64,000 nucleotides of DNA from assembly GCF_011397635.1 (NCBI RefSeq), contig NC_064770.1, forward strand, positions 1,027,125-1,091,124, given 5' to 3'. Below, one piece after another: positions 44,125 to 56,163 of the stretch (the stretch's first letter is position 1; every line of letters begins with the position of its first letter). A model generated the notes under the pieces. That model was not told where the DNA came from. It did not search any database and worked only from the letters and a program-made list of their open reading frames with translations. Source of the DNA: Epinephelus fuscoguttatus (taxonomy: Eukaryota; Chordata; Actinopteri; Perciformes; Serranidae). The position numbers were made by a program, and so were the translations under genes.

Positions 44125-44765
44125 TTAACCCTATGGGCCCGAACGACGCATAGTGCGTCCAAATTCACACCTGTTCTTCTCCATTGATTTTCTCCGCGAC
44201 CGTGCGTCATAGCAAGAAGCCACGTATATCACATGAAACAGCGGAATTGTAGCTTTCCGACAAGGCCAAGCACTTGTCGGTAGTCCAGTGTTTTCACAGC
44301 GAGGAAAAAATGATAGTTACACTAAAATTATGTATAACAGAGCTTTCATACAGCTTTGCACACACATTGCTCTTGGATGGATTTCTCGTGAATGCAGGCT
44401 CGCACAGAAATGCCACACATCTCACATGAAAGCTCAGTACCAGAGCTTTCCAGTGATGACACACACATTATTGTGCTGTCATCCCATCACGCTATGAATC
44501 CAGATTAATTGTCTACAAAACAAAAACCTGACGAATTTCTTTACAATCCATTATACAGATCTTGTTATCAGTCACTTCATATAGTGAGGAATATTGTATC
44601 TTACCACGTCTTAGGCTTGCGTGTGTTTCTCCCTGTCTATCCACATTTGTAGTCCGGCTTTCAAGATGCAAATATCTCCATATTGTCCAGTTGACACTCC
44701 ATCAAACTTTGTATGACAAGACCAGCCACTTCACCTTTGCGCACCCAGACAACTGTAGCCTAATT
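44125..44765 (+). repeat. piggyBac-like terminal segment (one end only)
   Basis: TTAA is followed by CCCTATGGGCCCGAACGACG, which contains the palindrome GACGCATAGTGCGTC. TTAA plus a CCC start is the piggyBac pattern, and the L1 ORF2 is cut exactly here. No second end with GGGTTAA was found and no transposase was seen, so the extent is a guess. Confidence 0.5.
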
Positions 44766-45260
44766 ATGTATGCATGACAGGGCCGTAGTCACCATATACA
44801 CTGAGGGGGACCTGTGTTCCCCCCAATGCCCAAAATGCTCCCCCCCCCCCCTCCCCCCCCCCCAATATATAACTGAAACTGAGAAACAACAACAAACTTT
44901 GTTTACTGCAAACAAAGTGGCAAATATTATCTTGGAGGACATCATTGCACTTGGTTGACTATTTTTCTATGATCTTAGATGTAAATATTGCATGTTCCTT
45001 TCAGATAAAACACATTTTTGACTTGTGAATGAGTCAATGGAATTTCTTGCAATAATGAAAAAATACTGGCAATCATGTCTACCTGGCACAAACCAAATGT
45101 TTTGGACAACTGTGAAATGACAGAATGTCCCAGCATCATGGTTCTTATATTGCCAGATTCCAGAGAGTCTCCCCTCTTCATATATGGCAGAATATATCGA
45201 CTTCCAACTTGCTATGGTGAGATACATGTAAAAATGTAAGAATTTAGTCACACAGATTTG
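44766..45260 (+). repeat. hAT-like end fragment
   Basis: Starts near CAGGGCCGTAGTCACCATAT, followed by a C-rich stretch and AATATATAACTGAAACTGAG. The start is of the hAT CAGGGCCGTAG type common in fish. No partner end was seen. Confidence 0.4.
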
Positions 45261-45952
45261 TTTTTTCCATTGATATAAAGATTAATATACAATACAGGCA
45301 CATAGAAAGACATGGAATGATGGCAAATCTGGATAGCTCAGATTGTCCTGAAAAAAAACAAAAAAAAAAAACAAAAAACAATTTATAGCATGTGTATGTA
45401 GCCTTTATAATGACTGTGATATGAGCTTAGAAGTAAAGGCAGTAAAAATACCCCAAAAGACCAAAGATGCATGGTGGTATGGCTCTTCCGAGCTTTCAAA
45501 TGTATTACTGGGCAGTAAATATCAAGACTATGCTTTATTGGCTGTTTGATACCACTTCTCATGATACTCCTGCTTGGCTACAAATTGAATCAAGTTCCTG
45601 CACTTGATTTTCACTTTCTGCCCTTCCAGTTGCTAAATTATTTGTGCTGGTGGAGTCAAATAAATCATTAGATAAACTAACAAATTATAACCTGTTGCCA
45701 CTTTTTTATTGTTAATAAATGGAGCTTGTAGAACTTATGTCTAAAAGCAATATCACGAGAGGGAGTGCTGTTGTACCTTTGGCACTCCTTCTGCAGCCTT
45801 GTGCCTTCCCCTGAATCACAGCCGTGCTGATATATAGTACAGCACTCCATCCCTGTGATACTGCATGAAATCTAATATTTAAGTAGTAAAGGAAATGTTT
45901 CATTCACCCATTGCATTCCGCATGGTGTGGAAGCAAACAAAGAAATTCAAAA

Positions 45953-45984
<32 letters not shown>

Positions 45985-46550
45985 TGTCACATGTATATGT
46001 TTACAAATATAAAAACTGTAAACATGGTATACAAGCACAGTCACTATTTCTTGGAACCAAACAAAATGCGTATTTGTTCACAATATTTTAATTATTTTCA
46101 AACAAAAATAATGTCACAATAGAAAGCAACAGCACCTCAGACTGAGTTGGTTTAAACTGTTCATCTGTGTATCAAAAGACCTGTCAATTAATATGACAGT
46201 GATAGAATCTTTTTATCAAATGAGACTGTACCTTTAACAAATAAAATAACAATAAAAAAATATCTTGCCAAAAGTGGCCATTCCAGGTTCCAGCCCTTTC
46301 TTCATCCACAGAAGGAGGCAGATCAACTGCTTAAAATCACAGGTCCAAGCGGCAATGAGCAGGTTTCAGGCTTCACAATGCTCAGTAAAGTTATTTGAGC
46401 TGGTTTAAGTCTGTCTAAAGAAGAGGACCAAACACACTTGTTTCATCATTACAGTGTATGCGAAATTTCGTAATTGTAACCCAAAGTCCCGCCTTTTGCC
46501 ACGCCCACACACATTTGTGGACAGAACTTGACGTGTGTATATTAGAGGCT
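45261..46550. other. No gene recognised; microsatellite and A-rich tract
   Basis: Non-coding. It holds an A-rich AC-broken tract at 45350-45382 and a (TG)n microsatellite at 45953-45987. No supportable gene. Confidence 0.5.
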
Positions 46551-47838
46551 GACATTTTTTTCGGGAGTCCCACGGGTCACGTGGATGGGAATCAGTTTCA
46601 CTATTCATCACGTGATTGGGACCGGATGGGAAACAAAGTCAACGGGAGCAGGAGCACTCTTCCGGCCGCGAGGTGAGTTGTCATTAGCGTAATGAATGGA
46701 GGGAAAGCTCTTGTCATCGAGAGTCTTTGTCTCTGTGTGTGTGTGTGTGGGGGGGGGGGGTGAGTGGGAGTGGGAGACGAGGCGGAGAAAAAAACAGAGA
46801 GTTGAGCGTAAGAGAAAGACAGGGAACTTGTTCCTAAACCAAATGCAATGGCCCCTGTGTGGGAGTGTTCTGGATTTAAACCAAATGACAGAGGGGAGCC
46901 CAGTAATTTGACGAGCCGGTGTGCCGGGTTTGTTCTAAAACCATCCCAACAAAAAGAGCGAATATGACCAACTTAACTGCACACCTGGGAGTGAGAGACT
47001 GACAGTCTTTTTTTTTTTTTTTTTTGTATTTATAAGGTCTTTATTTAGCCTATTTATTTCGATATTTTTACATGTTATTTCGGGTATTTAAATTTTATTT
47101 TTTGCATTCCTAAATATTCTTGTTAAATAAATGTTTATTTCTCTTTAAAAGGGTGTACTTGCATCAATATGCCTTTATTATCATTATATAAGTTTAAAAA
47201 ATGGTCTAAAAACAGCAAAATTAAAACAATAATAAAAATGGTATTAAAAGCACAATATTACTCAATATCATTGCTTATTGTGATCATTTTTGACGCAATT
47301 AATCGCCCAGCAAAATTTGTTATCGTGACAGGCCTAATCATAATAACAATAGTCAAGTCTTTATAAAGTAGTTGAAACTAGCTCCACCTCCAGCAGCTTC
47401 AACAGTAATATGCTGCTCTAACACTGATGCTTCAGTATTAATAATCTAATGATGTCATATAACATCAGTCAGAGGAACCAAACACTACTTTTACTGCAAT
47501 ACTTTGCCATTTTTATCTCTCAGAACTGGTTCTTATGACGTGTTTTTCATTCTGAACAGCTTCAAGGTGGAGTGAATGTAAAAATAATTAGGCAATAAAC
47601 ATCAAAACACAACATTAGATGTCATATTTGGGTTTATATTCAACTAAGGTAGGCATTGTGTGATCCATGTACTGTATTTTTAAATTTTTTTTCACTGTAA
47701 CTGAAACACAACACGGGAGCGGGATGGAACAGGAGTCATTCTCGTGGGATTGGGACGGGACGGGATTTTTTTTTCTTTTTCATGGGATTGGGACAGGATG
47801 GGATTATTTTTGTGGGAGTGTCCCTTTAGACCTAATGA
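46551..47838. repeat. Degenerate GGGATTGGGACGGGA-type and hAT-like repeats
   Basis: Related words occur at 46560-46645 (GTCCCACGGG, GTGATTGGGACCGGATGGGA) and 47735-47820 (GTGGGATTGGGACGGGACGGGA, GGGATTGGGACAGGATGGGA), suggesting the two ends of one hAT-like unit. Between them, 47285-47338 read on the minus strand starts GGCCTGTCACGATAACAAAT, then GCTGGGCGATTAATTG, a common fish DNA-transposon end. A TG/G run lies at 46735-46760. Boundaries are not resolved. Confidence 0.42.
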
Positions 47839-48185
47839 CATCTTAATGAATCACCTGGTTGGTCTTTCTAATTGTGTGTTAAACTGGTTCAAAACATTCA
47901 TTTAGGAGAGGAAGGTTTATGCCAGTCTTGCAGATCGTGTGTCTGAGAAACATGACCTCTGTTTTGGGGTTGCACAGGGGAGCTACCTGGGTCCATTTTT
48001 AATCTCATCGTACATGCTGCCACTTGGTGACATCATTAGACAACACAATGTGTGTTTCCATAGTTAGACACGCAAGACACGCAACTGTACATCTGTGATG
48101 AACCAAACAATACCGAAGCCATAAACTCCTTTACTACCTGTCTTTTGGCAATAAATAAATGGATGAGCAATCTTCTTATTTTACT
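47839..48185 (+). pseudogene. L2-type RT fragment
   Basis: Frames give [31 protein letters not shown] and [17 protein letters not shown], then after a gap DEPNNTEAINSFTTCLLAIN and KWMSN. This order is that of RT domains 4-6 of L2. The YADD-bearing codons are missing or scrambled near 48060. A TG-rich tract follows. Confidence 0.72.
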
Positions 48186-48435
48186 ATATCTGTGTGTGTC
48201 TGTGTGTCTGTGTGTCTGTTCCACGTTTTTCTCCTCACTGACTTGGTCAATGCATGTGAAATTTGGCACAGTGGTGGAGGGTCATGGGAGGATGCGAATG
48301 AAGCAATATTACATCAATTGGCCAAAGGGGGGCGCTATAGCAACCGATTGAAATTGCAAACTTTGAATGGGCATATCTTATGCCCCGCCTCAAGAACCCA
48401 TAACTTCCGGTTATATAGATTTTCCGTCATTTCGA

Positions 48436-48437
<2 letters not shown>

Positions 48438-48496
<59 letters not shown>
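48438..48496. repeat. (TA)n microsatellite
   Basis: About 28 TA units directly next to the left end of the second DD38E element; the target TA of the element lies at 48497-48498. Confidence 0.95.
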
Positions 48497-48498
<2 letters not shown>

Positions 48499-50123
48499 CA
48501 GTACAGGCCAAAAGTTTGGACACACCTTCTCATTCAATGCATTTTCTTTATTTTCATGACTGTTTACATTGTAGATTCTCACTGAAGGCATCAAAACTAT
48601 GAATGAACACATGTGGAGTTATGTACTTAACAAAAAAAGGTGAAATAACTGAAAACATGTTTTATATTCTAGTTTCTTCAAAATAGCCACCCTTTGCTCT
48701 GATTACTGCTTTGCACACTCTTGGCATTCTCTCAATGAGCTTCAAGAGGTAGTCACCTGAAATGGTTTTCCAACAGTCTTGAAGGAGTTCCCAGAGGTGT
48801 TTAGCACTTGTTGGCCCCTTTGCCTTCACTCTGCGGTCCAGCTCACCCCCAAACCATCTCGATTGGGTTCAGGTCCGGTGACTGTGGAGGCCAGGTCTTC
48901 TGCCGCCAGCACTCCATCACTCTCCCTTCTTGGTCAAATAACCCTTACACAGCCTGGAGGTGTGTTTGGGGTCATTGTCCTGTTGAAAAATAAATGATCG
49001 TCCAACTAAACGCAAACCGGATGGGATGGCATGTCGCTGCAGGATGCTGTGGTAGCCATGCTGGTTCAGTGTGCCTTCAATTTTGAATAAATCCCCAAAA
49101 CAGTGTCACCAGCAAAACACCCCCACACCATCACACCTCCTCCTCCATGCTTCACAGTGGGAACCAGGCATGTGGAATCCATCCGTTCACCTTTTCTGCG
49201 TCTCACAAAGACACGGCGGTTGGAACCAAAGATCTCAAATTTGGACTCATCAGACCAAAGCACAGATTTCCACTGGTCTAATGTCCATTCCTTGTGTTTC
49301 TTGGCCCAAACAAATCTCTTCTGCTTGTTGCCTCTCCTTAGCAGTGGTTTCCTAGCAGCTATTTGACCATGAAGGCCTGATTCTCCTCTTAACAGTTGTT
49401 CTAGAGATGGGTCTGCTGCTAGAACTCTGTGTGGCATTCATCTGGTCTCTGATCTGAGCTGCTGTTAACTTGCGATTTCTGAGGCTGGTGACTCGGATGA
49501 ACTTATCCTCAGAAGCAGAGGTGACTCTTGGTCTTCCTTTCCTGGGTCGGTCCTCATGTGTGCCAGTTTACGTTGTAGCGCTTGATGGTTTTGCGACTCC
49601 ACTTGGGGACACATTTAAAGTTTTTGCAATTTTCCGGACTGACTGACCTTCATTTCTTAAAGTAATGATGGCCACTCGTTTTCTTTAGTTAGCTGATTGG
49701 TTCTTGCCATAATATGAATTTTAACAGTTGTCCAATAGGGCTGTCGGCTGTGTATTAACCTGACTTCTGCACAACACAACTGATGGTCCCAACCCCATTG
49801 ATAAAGCAAGAAATTCCACTAATTAACCCTGATAAGGCACACCTGTGAAGTGGAAACCATTTCAGGTGACTACCTCTTGAAGCTCATCGAGAGAATGCCA
49901 AGAGTGTGCAAAGCAGTAATCAGAGCACAGGGTGGCTATTTTGAAGAAACTAGAATATAAAACATGTTTTCAGTTATTTCACCTTTTTTTGTTAAGTACA
50001 TAACTCCACATGTGTTCATTCATAGTTTTGATACCTTCAGTGAGAATCTACAATGTAAATAGTCATGAAAATAAAGAAAACGCATTGAATGAGAAGGTGT
50101 GTCCAAACTTTTGGCCTGTACTG
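48499..50123 (-). mobile_element. Tc1/mariner element, DD38E (Intruder-like), copy 2
   Basis: 1625 bp in opposite orientation to copy 1, starting CAGTACAGGCCAAAAGTTTG and flanked by TA at 48497-48498 and 50124-50125. The long inverted repeats are as in copy 1. The two copies are highly similar over the full length. Confidence 0.93.
48662..49710 (-). pseudogene. DD38E transposase, several breaks
   Basis: Begins MARTNQL at 49710. Copy-specific damage: one base lost near 49680, an 8-bp deletion near 49381-49386 relative to copy 1, and one extra C near 48850 (plus strand). It shares with copy 1 the break in GDTVLGIYSKLKAH followed by a stop, arising from the same ACTGTTTTGGGG run near 49095-49106. 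Recognisable motifs include SGLHGQIAARKPLLRR and SDESKFEIFGSNRR. Confidence 0.9.
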
Positions 50124-50309
50124 TATATATATATAAGCATAATTATAAGGCTACGAAAACCAAACAAATTTTATTTTATAGCGATTATACACTTATATAA
50201 ACATATTAATGGGTAGAATATTCAGATTCAGATTCAGATTTGACAATAAACCATGCCAAACATTACACACTGGCCCTTTAACAAGGTGACAAAATCATAA
50301 TTTTTTTCT
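50124..50309. other. Short intergenic stretch
   Basis: A TA tract follows the DD38E element and a four-unit ATTCAG array lies at 50219-50240. Nothing else is seen. Confidence 0.6.
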
Positions 50310-51235
50310 AAATGAAAAAGATGCTGAGAAATTGATTCAGGCCTTGATTTAAAGCCGACTTGACTACTGTAACACATTTTTTATTGGCCTCCCAAAAAAC
50401 ACCACTGAGAAGTGCAACACACACCACCGCCATACGACGCGCATCAAAACACCCGCCTCCATTATATTTTATGAACCAACCCATACTGGTGCCGGCTGAC
50501 GCGCCGCGCCGCACTGCTTCAGCCCACTGCTTCAGCCCACTGCTCTATTTCCAGCGCGGCCAGCGCTCATGGCGGCGCTGCGAGAAAAGCCTTTTAAATA
50601 CGTCTCGGCCGCCGTAGTATCAAATCCGGTTGTTTCAAAATTTTAATAAGACGACTTTGATAAGAACCTCACCCATGAAATCCAAGTTGTTGTTGCCTCA
50701 AAGTTTTTCCTTTTCTAGCTTCCGTTACTAGCAGTCGGCAACCGTTGGCGACTAGTGTAGGTACAGCCACCTAGCGGGCTGGGGTGGGAAATACACGTCG
50801 ACAGTGCCGCTGCGTGCTGCTGCGCGCCGCTGCCAGTGTGTGTTGGGGGGCAGCACTTGATGGCCACAGTGCCGCGCCGGCGGCGGTGTGTGTTGCTCTA
50901 GAGACTTCAGCTCATTCAAAACTCTGCAGCTCACCTATTAACTTCAACCAAGAGGAGAGAGCACATCAGGCTAGTCTTAGCTGCTCTGCACTGGCTTCCT
51001 GTTACATTTAGAATTGATTTTAAGGTCCTCCTCCTTGTATACAAAGCCCTGCATGGGCCGGGACTAAGCTACATTGCCAACTCCCTTGTTAACTAATTGT
51101 CTCTGTGATCACAGAACACTGTGATCATCTGTGCCGCATTACAACCCAAATTCTTGGAACAAACTACTATAGATATTTGGGACGCTAGCTTGCGAAATAT
51201 TTTTAAAAGAAAGCTAAAAACAATCTGTTCACTTT
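50310..51235 (+). pseudogene. L2/Rex-like LINE RT tail, split by an insertion
   Basis: 50320-50412 reads SRLDYCNTFFIGLPKNTTEK with one upstream stop, and 50905-51100 reads LQLIQNSAAHLL-type and HIRLVLAALHWLPVTFRIDF, VLLLVYKALHGPGLSYI. This is the normal order of the RT C-terminus. The two are separated by 50414-50896. The tail to 51235 is decayed. Confidence 0.75.
50414..50896. mobile_element. GC-rich insertion with 18-bp inverted ends, unclassified
   Basis: The ends GCAACACACACCACCGCC and GGCGGCGGTGTGTGTTGC are inverted repeats with one mismatch, and the LINE coding sequence resumes after it. The interior is GC-rich with GCTTCAGCCCACT repeated twice near 50516-50545. No convincing target duplication was identified, so the superfamily is open. 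Confidence 0.6.
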
Positions 51236-52030
51236 AGTTTTTAACTAGCTTTGACTTTCCTGATACAGGTCTGAAACTCTTTATGCTTTTACTTTCTATT
51301 TACGCTTCATGCTGCTGCAAGTCTTTTAAATTCTTACTTGATTTTATGATTTATAGTTTTACAACTCTATGATTTTATGAATCAGTTAATCCATAGTTTA
51401 AACTGTTTTAAATTAATAAACATTGTTGAGCGTTACACTCTGAGTAACGTTGCTTGTTAGCAAGCAAAAAGAAGCAGCTTGTGACTGTGTGTGTTAGGGA
51501 GAGCATGACTGTTTGCTCCCTCCCAAGGACAGGAATGACAGATAGCAACAGTGAGGACTGCAGTGTAAACAGAACTGACATGAAAATGCAAAGAATAAAA
51601 AAGAACACAGTATAAGTAAAAGTTTTTTTAGAGGGACCTGAGATAACGGAAACTGCAGCTTTAACAATGGGATTATCTCATTGAGCAAAGTCAGAGAATA
51701 AAATGATTGTTTGATCCAAATGTAAACCACCCATTAACCAAGTCAAAACACCATTACAGCTTGCTATCACTTTCAAACTGACTGACAAATCCTTCATAAA
51801 AGTATCTATACATAGCTCCTTCTTCTGACCGTGTAAAAACAGTAACTTTCTGATGCCTAAATCCCAGATTAACATCAATCAAAGAAGTTTTTGGAATCTT
51901 GTCACAGTCCAGATGAGACTCTGTGAGAAATCTTGTCCATCTGCCTCTCTTCACTTTGATGACACCATCCAGAGCTCAGTGTTGGCCAGTGATTATTTGG
52001 AATAAAAAGACACCTGAGAGCTGTGAGAAG
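51236..52030. other. Non-coding; probably includes the bcl2l12 3' UTR
   Basis: Directly downstream of the bcl2l12 stop on the minus strand. Minus-strand open frames at 51678-51954 have no recognised domain. No minus-strand AATAAA was found close to the stop, so the transcript end is not located. Confidence 0.5.
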
Positions 52031-52072
52031 TCAGTCGTACTCTGCAGGGTCCTCCAAATGTACCACATTCTC
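52031..52072 (-). CDS. bcl2l12: bcl2l12 last coding exon
   Basis: Acceptor TTTTTTTTCCTCTGTAG on the minus strand is followed by 13 codons ENVVHLEDPAEYD and TGA (52031-52033). Phase 0 joins it to the preceding exon ending in HGGW, where BCL2L12 also has a short acidic C-terminus. The short length makes this exon the least secure of the set. Confidence 0.65.
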   Translation of the reverse strand, partial: ENVVHLEDPAEYD

Positions 52073-53187
52073 CTACAGAGGAAAAAAAAGGTCAGATGAA
52101 AAGTAGAAACAAAGGAAAATATCAGTGTGGGTGCAACAGTCTACATGTGTAAATGTTGACAATTGCACATGTCTGTGAGGCCCTAATGACCAAACAGATT
52201 GTGCAGGATACTTTGAGCATTTTAGGCAAAAATGAATATACAGTAAATTGATCTGTAACTCTGGTCCCAGGGTGGTCCCAGGCTGTTATTTGCTTAAATC
52301 ACTGAAGTCAACAGCTTTATATTAGGGACAGGCGTCTATACAGGACAGGTCTTTAATTCCTTTTACACAAAACTGTTGCTCTGCAAAGACTGGGAAACAC
52401 AATCAGTTTCTTTTATATACATATTTGAACCAGTACATTGTATAAAAATTAAGCTTCAAATGACATATCAATTATAAATCATTTATTTGATCTAGCTCTG
52501 ACAGACAAGGCATCAGAGAGAGTGTTATGATTTTTGACTTTATGACTTTTTCAGTATAACTGCCTAGTTTAACAGTTTCACTGCAGTTCACAAGCTCACA
52601 AAATGAATTAAGAATTTTGATACTGCATTGCCTATTTCTCACCTCAAATGCTTTCAGAAACTAATTTTAGTGAACTGTTTAGCTGTAAAAAGAAGTTGGT
52701 GCGGCTGATGGGTGGTGCTTAGTACTCCATTTAACTGTGTTCAGTGTGGTGGCTGGGTCACAAACTTCCTCGTGGCTGATTTCAGCAATGTGGAAAAGTC
52801 CACAAGATTTCATAATGACACTGTAGAGACAATTGGTTATACACACTATGAAGCAGACAGCATCAGGAAAAGGTAAGGAAAAATGTTTAATATAGGGTCC
52901 TTTCCATAATGATGTCAGACTCCTTAAATAACAATCTGAGCCCATCAGTGGCAAAAACAAACACTTTCAGTGGATGTAAATTGACAGTGTACAGTTGCCC
53001 GTAGGGATTACGATGCAGCCTCTTTTGCCACTGCAGCTGCAGCAGTCTCTCTCAATAAAGGACCATTTTCAAAAATTGTTGTCTCCATTAGTCACAAAAA
53101 CATGGGAATATAAGACCCGGGTTTGAAAGTTACCTTTTAACATAAATAAAAAACTAGAATTACTGCCTACTGGTTAATTGATAACTC

Positions 53188-53366
53188 TAAATTGTCCATA
53201 GGTGTGAATGTGAGCGTGAATGGTTGTTTGTCTCTATGTGTCAGCCCTGCGATAGTCTGGTGACCTGTCTAGGGTGTACCCTGCCTCTCGCCCGATGTCA
53301 GCTGGGATAGGCTCCAGCCCCCCCCCGCGACCCTCAAGAGGATGAAGTGGTTAGAAGATGAATGGT
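53188..53366 (+). repeat. LINE-tail-like interspersed repeat (copy 2)
   Basis: Best-preserved copy: AAATTGTCCATAGGTGTGAA, GTCAGCCCTGCGATAGTCTG, ACCCTGCCTCTCGCCCGATG, a C run, then GGTTAGAAGATGAATGG. It matches 9250-9370 and the complement of 63884-64000. Confidence 0.85.
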
Positions 53367-53387
53367 TGTATGACTCCACGTGCCAGT

Positions 53388-53910
53388 CAAGGTTCTCTGA
53401 CAGTTTACATCCATGTCTGTGAACACATGTATGCTTCACACATATCATCCCCCAGCAACACAGAAGATCTATACAATCAGCACAGTTTATATATATTTTC
53501 CCTTCCGTTCCTGAGGTATGAAGTTGAATAATGGCCAGAAAAGTGTTTTATATAAAACATTATGATGTCACAATGAAGCTGACCTTTGACCTTTTGGATA
53601 TAAAATGTCATCACTTAATTATTTTATCCTCTTAGACATTTATGTGAAGTTTTGTCATAAATAGTATGTGAATATGGCCAAAAACATAATTTGTGAGGTC
53701 ACCTCGACCTTTGACCACAAAATTAAAAAGAAATAATAATAATAATAATAATAATAATAATTCAGTTTATTCTTCAGTCTGTGTGGACATTTGTGCCAAT
53801 TTTAAGAAAATCTCTTGAGATATTGTGTTCACAAGGATGCGGTATACAGATGGATGGACAACCCGAAAACATAAAGCCTCTAGCCATGGCTATCACCAGC
53901 ACGGAGGCAT
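53388..53910 (+). repeat. GACCTTTGACC-type interspersed repeat, copy B
   Basis: Colinear with copy A at 10630-11072 plus 12082-12225. It continues past it to GGATGGACAACCCGAAAACA and ACGGAGGCATAAAAA, probably near the family 3' end. An (ATA)n tract at 53733-53762 is an expansion within it. Confidence 0.82.
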
Positions 53911-54202
53911 AAAAATAGGTGCAATGGAATAAAATGAATGATCTGATTAGTAAATGAAACTAGTATTCCTGTTAAAAAGAGGATTTTAATACAGCAGAAT
54001 TAGTTCTGTGGTAATGTGCACTATACTGAGTGGTGCAGGTACTGTAAGCCCTGAGCCCCCATCCCATCAGTGTTTTTTTTACACAGTTCACGCAGGCAAT
54101 TACAGCATTTGACATTCGGCCATTATTTGAATACCAGCTTCTATATGAGAGATGTCTTAAATGCACTAGAGGAATTTTAAAATGATTCATTAAATCACTC
54201 AC

Positions 54203-54466
54203 CCATCCTCCATGGCTCTTGACCCAGGGAGCAAATGTCTCCATGTAGCACTGTGCATAGCCTTGCATGCGCTGGGTGCCTGTGGCTGTCACTATCCTCC
54301 GTGATACCTCCATGGTGACAGCCATGCGTCTTAGTGTTGGACTAGCCGTTGGCGGCAGGGTTGGAGCCCCAGATACCTGAATACTGCTGAAAGTGTCTAG
54401 AAGCTTGGCAAACGATGCATAGGAAAGACGAGTCAAGCTGGAGCGTAGAAAGGGGTCTGACTGGAT
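54203..54466 (-). CDS. bcl2l12: bcl2l12 exon with BCL2-like C-terminal region
   Basis: This 264-nt, 88-codon exon lies between acceptor TGTCTGTTTACAG and donor GTGAGT. It reads [20 protein letters not shown], then [15 protein letters not shown] and [15 protein letters not shown]. From memory of the family this follows the BCL2L12 C-terminal half closely, including the BH2-like Trp..HGGW end. BCL2L12 is an atypical BCL2-family protein linked in mammals to caspase and p53 control; the fish role is inferred only. Phase 0 at both ends agrees with neighbours. Confidence 0.82.
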
Positions 54467-54814
54467 CTGTAAACAGACATGTATTTTGCAATATAGGTAG
54501 TGTGTAAGGCTTACTCTGCAAGTAAAACTTTGTTGTATATTCATCTGTTTGTGTCTATTGTTGCTGTTTCTACAGAGTCATAGCTGGCAAAGCAAAGCTC
54601 CTGAGCAACAGAACCAACCACTATATGTCCAGAAAGCTGGACTCACATGTCCCATCTTTTCATACAAAGTATCAAAGGGCAGCATGGATTGACTGCAGTT
54701 TGCTGATGTTACTTCACAGAATTTGAGTCAAAGATCCAAAGCCTACTGTCAACACAATAAGCTGCCAGTATTTGACAAGCAGCTTTACATACCTTATGAT
54801 GAAACACTGCCTAC

Positions 54815-54891
54815 CTTAGTGTTGATAGAATCTCCCTCCAAAGACAGCACCTGAGCAAGCTGTTGCACCACTGCGTCTTTCTCACTCGCTG
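54815..54891 (-). CDS. bcl2l12: bcl2l12 exon (77 nt)
   Basis: Acceptor GATTTTTTAG and donor GTAGGC flank SEKDAVVQQLAQVLSLEGDS and INTK. It accepts one base from the exon ending at 59401 and ends in phase 0, joining to IQSDP. The acidic/amphipathic segment precedes the BCL2-like part as in BCL2L12. Confidence 0.8.
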
Positions 54892-56163
54892 CTAAAAAAT
54901 CACAAGCAACAACCTTACAGTCAGTGAGTCACTGAAGGTCTTGCAGCTCTTAGGTTGTGTCTTTACTTTAGGCTAGTTTCAGACTAAACAAAACCCACTC
55001 ATTGGTGTCAGCTTGTGCCCACAGATGTGAGAAGATGAAATACAAACCAGTTAGTCCAGTTTGGGGAAGAGATCCATGAGCGCCACATGTTGTGGTGTAT
55101 CCATTTTGTTTGAAGCCTCAGTAGTGCAAGGAGCACGGCTGTTGAGAGAAATTTCTTTGAGGGCTTTCTCCCACAAAGTAATCTCTTGGTTAAGGTTAGG
55201 AAAAAGTCTTGGTTTGGGTAAGAATGAATAGACTTCATATTGGTAGTTCCAGTTTACACAGATGAACGTGTGTGAGGAAAGCTTATTCTGCATGAATAGC
55301 TTGGTTTGGGTTAAAATGAAGAGATTTCTTCAGAAAGAGCTTTCTTGGAGAAAGCCTACAAGGAAAACCTCTCCCATGTGCAAGAAGCACATGTATGCAC
55401 ATCTGTACACTGTGTAATTACCCTTGACAAAGAATAATCTGTAACTCTAAAAACACCCCTGCTATTTAATATGTATTTCTTTGGACAGTTACTTTTGCTT
55501 TTAAGAATATATATATATAATGTTTTACCAAATACCACATTATGCTTTCATGTACTTTCCTCATTGACATTTTTATTTACTTTGTATACTGTAATTTTTA
55601 ACTGTTGTTTATGTGTTGTAATGTTTAACTTGGTCTCCAAAAAAGTCTTTCAAACTTGGATTCTGTTGTAAGTGCTTACTGGGACTGCATTAGGCTCACT
55701 GTCTAGGCTCTATAGGTAAATCATAGACATATATAAAATTATGGACATGACCACCATAACGTCAGGTTTGAGGACTCCTGTTCTAAAGGCTCCAGTTTTC
55801 AGTCGTCACCATTTTGTTTTGAGACTGAGACCCGCGGACACTGCCACACCACTTTGAGTATTTTTGCGATAACACCATTCTTGACGATATGACAAATTAG
55901 TAAAAAAAAAAATTGTAATAATACTTTAAGAGCATCAATTGCAACAAAATAATCAATATAGTTTAGTATAGGGAAAAAAATCTATTTCAGCAAAATCCTT
56001 GATGACTGAGTTGTTTTTTTCTTTTCCACCTGGACCTTTATGCTCTGCCATTTCTCCTCTAATGATCACACTGTAACCTGTGACAGGCTGTTATGCTGCC
56101 ATAACTATTGCACAAATATATTCAGAATAGTCCAAACAAATTCATATAGCCTACTTTTTACAC

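Larger units (their letters stand above)
52073..54202. other. bcl2l12 last intron with repeat copies
   Basis: No coding sequence. It contains two interspersed repeats annotated separately (53188-53366, 53388-53910) and otherwise unremarkable AT-rich DNA. Confidence 0.6.

Noticed and set aside
48779..48997. Plus-strand frames across the second DD38E element
   Set aside because: Antisense shadows of the transposase.
51678..51954. Minus-strand frames just downstream of the bcl2l12 stop
   Set aside because: No recognisable domain, no splice signals and the position is expected for 3' UTR.
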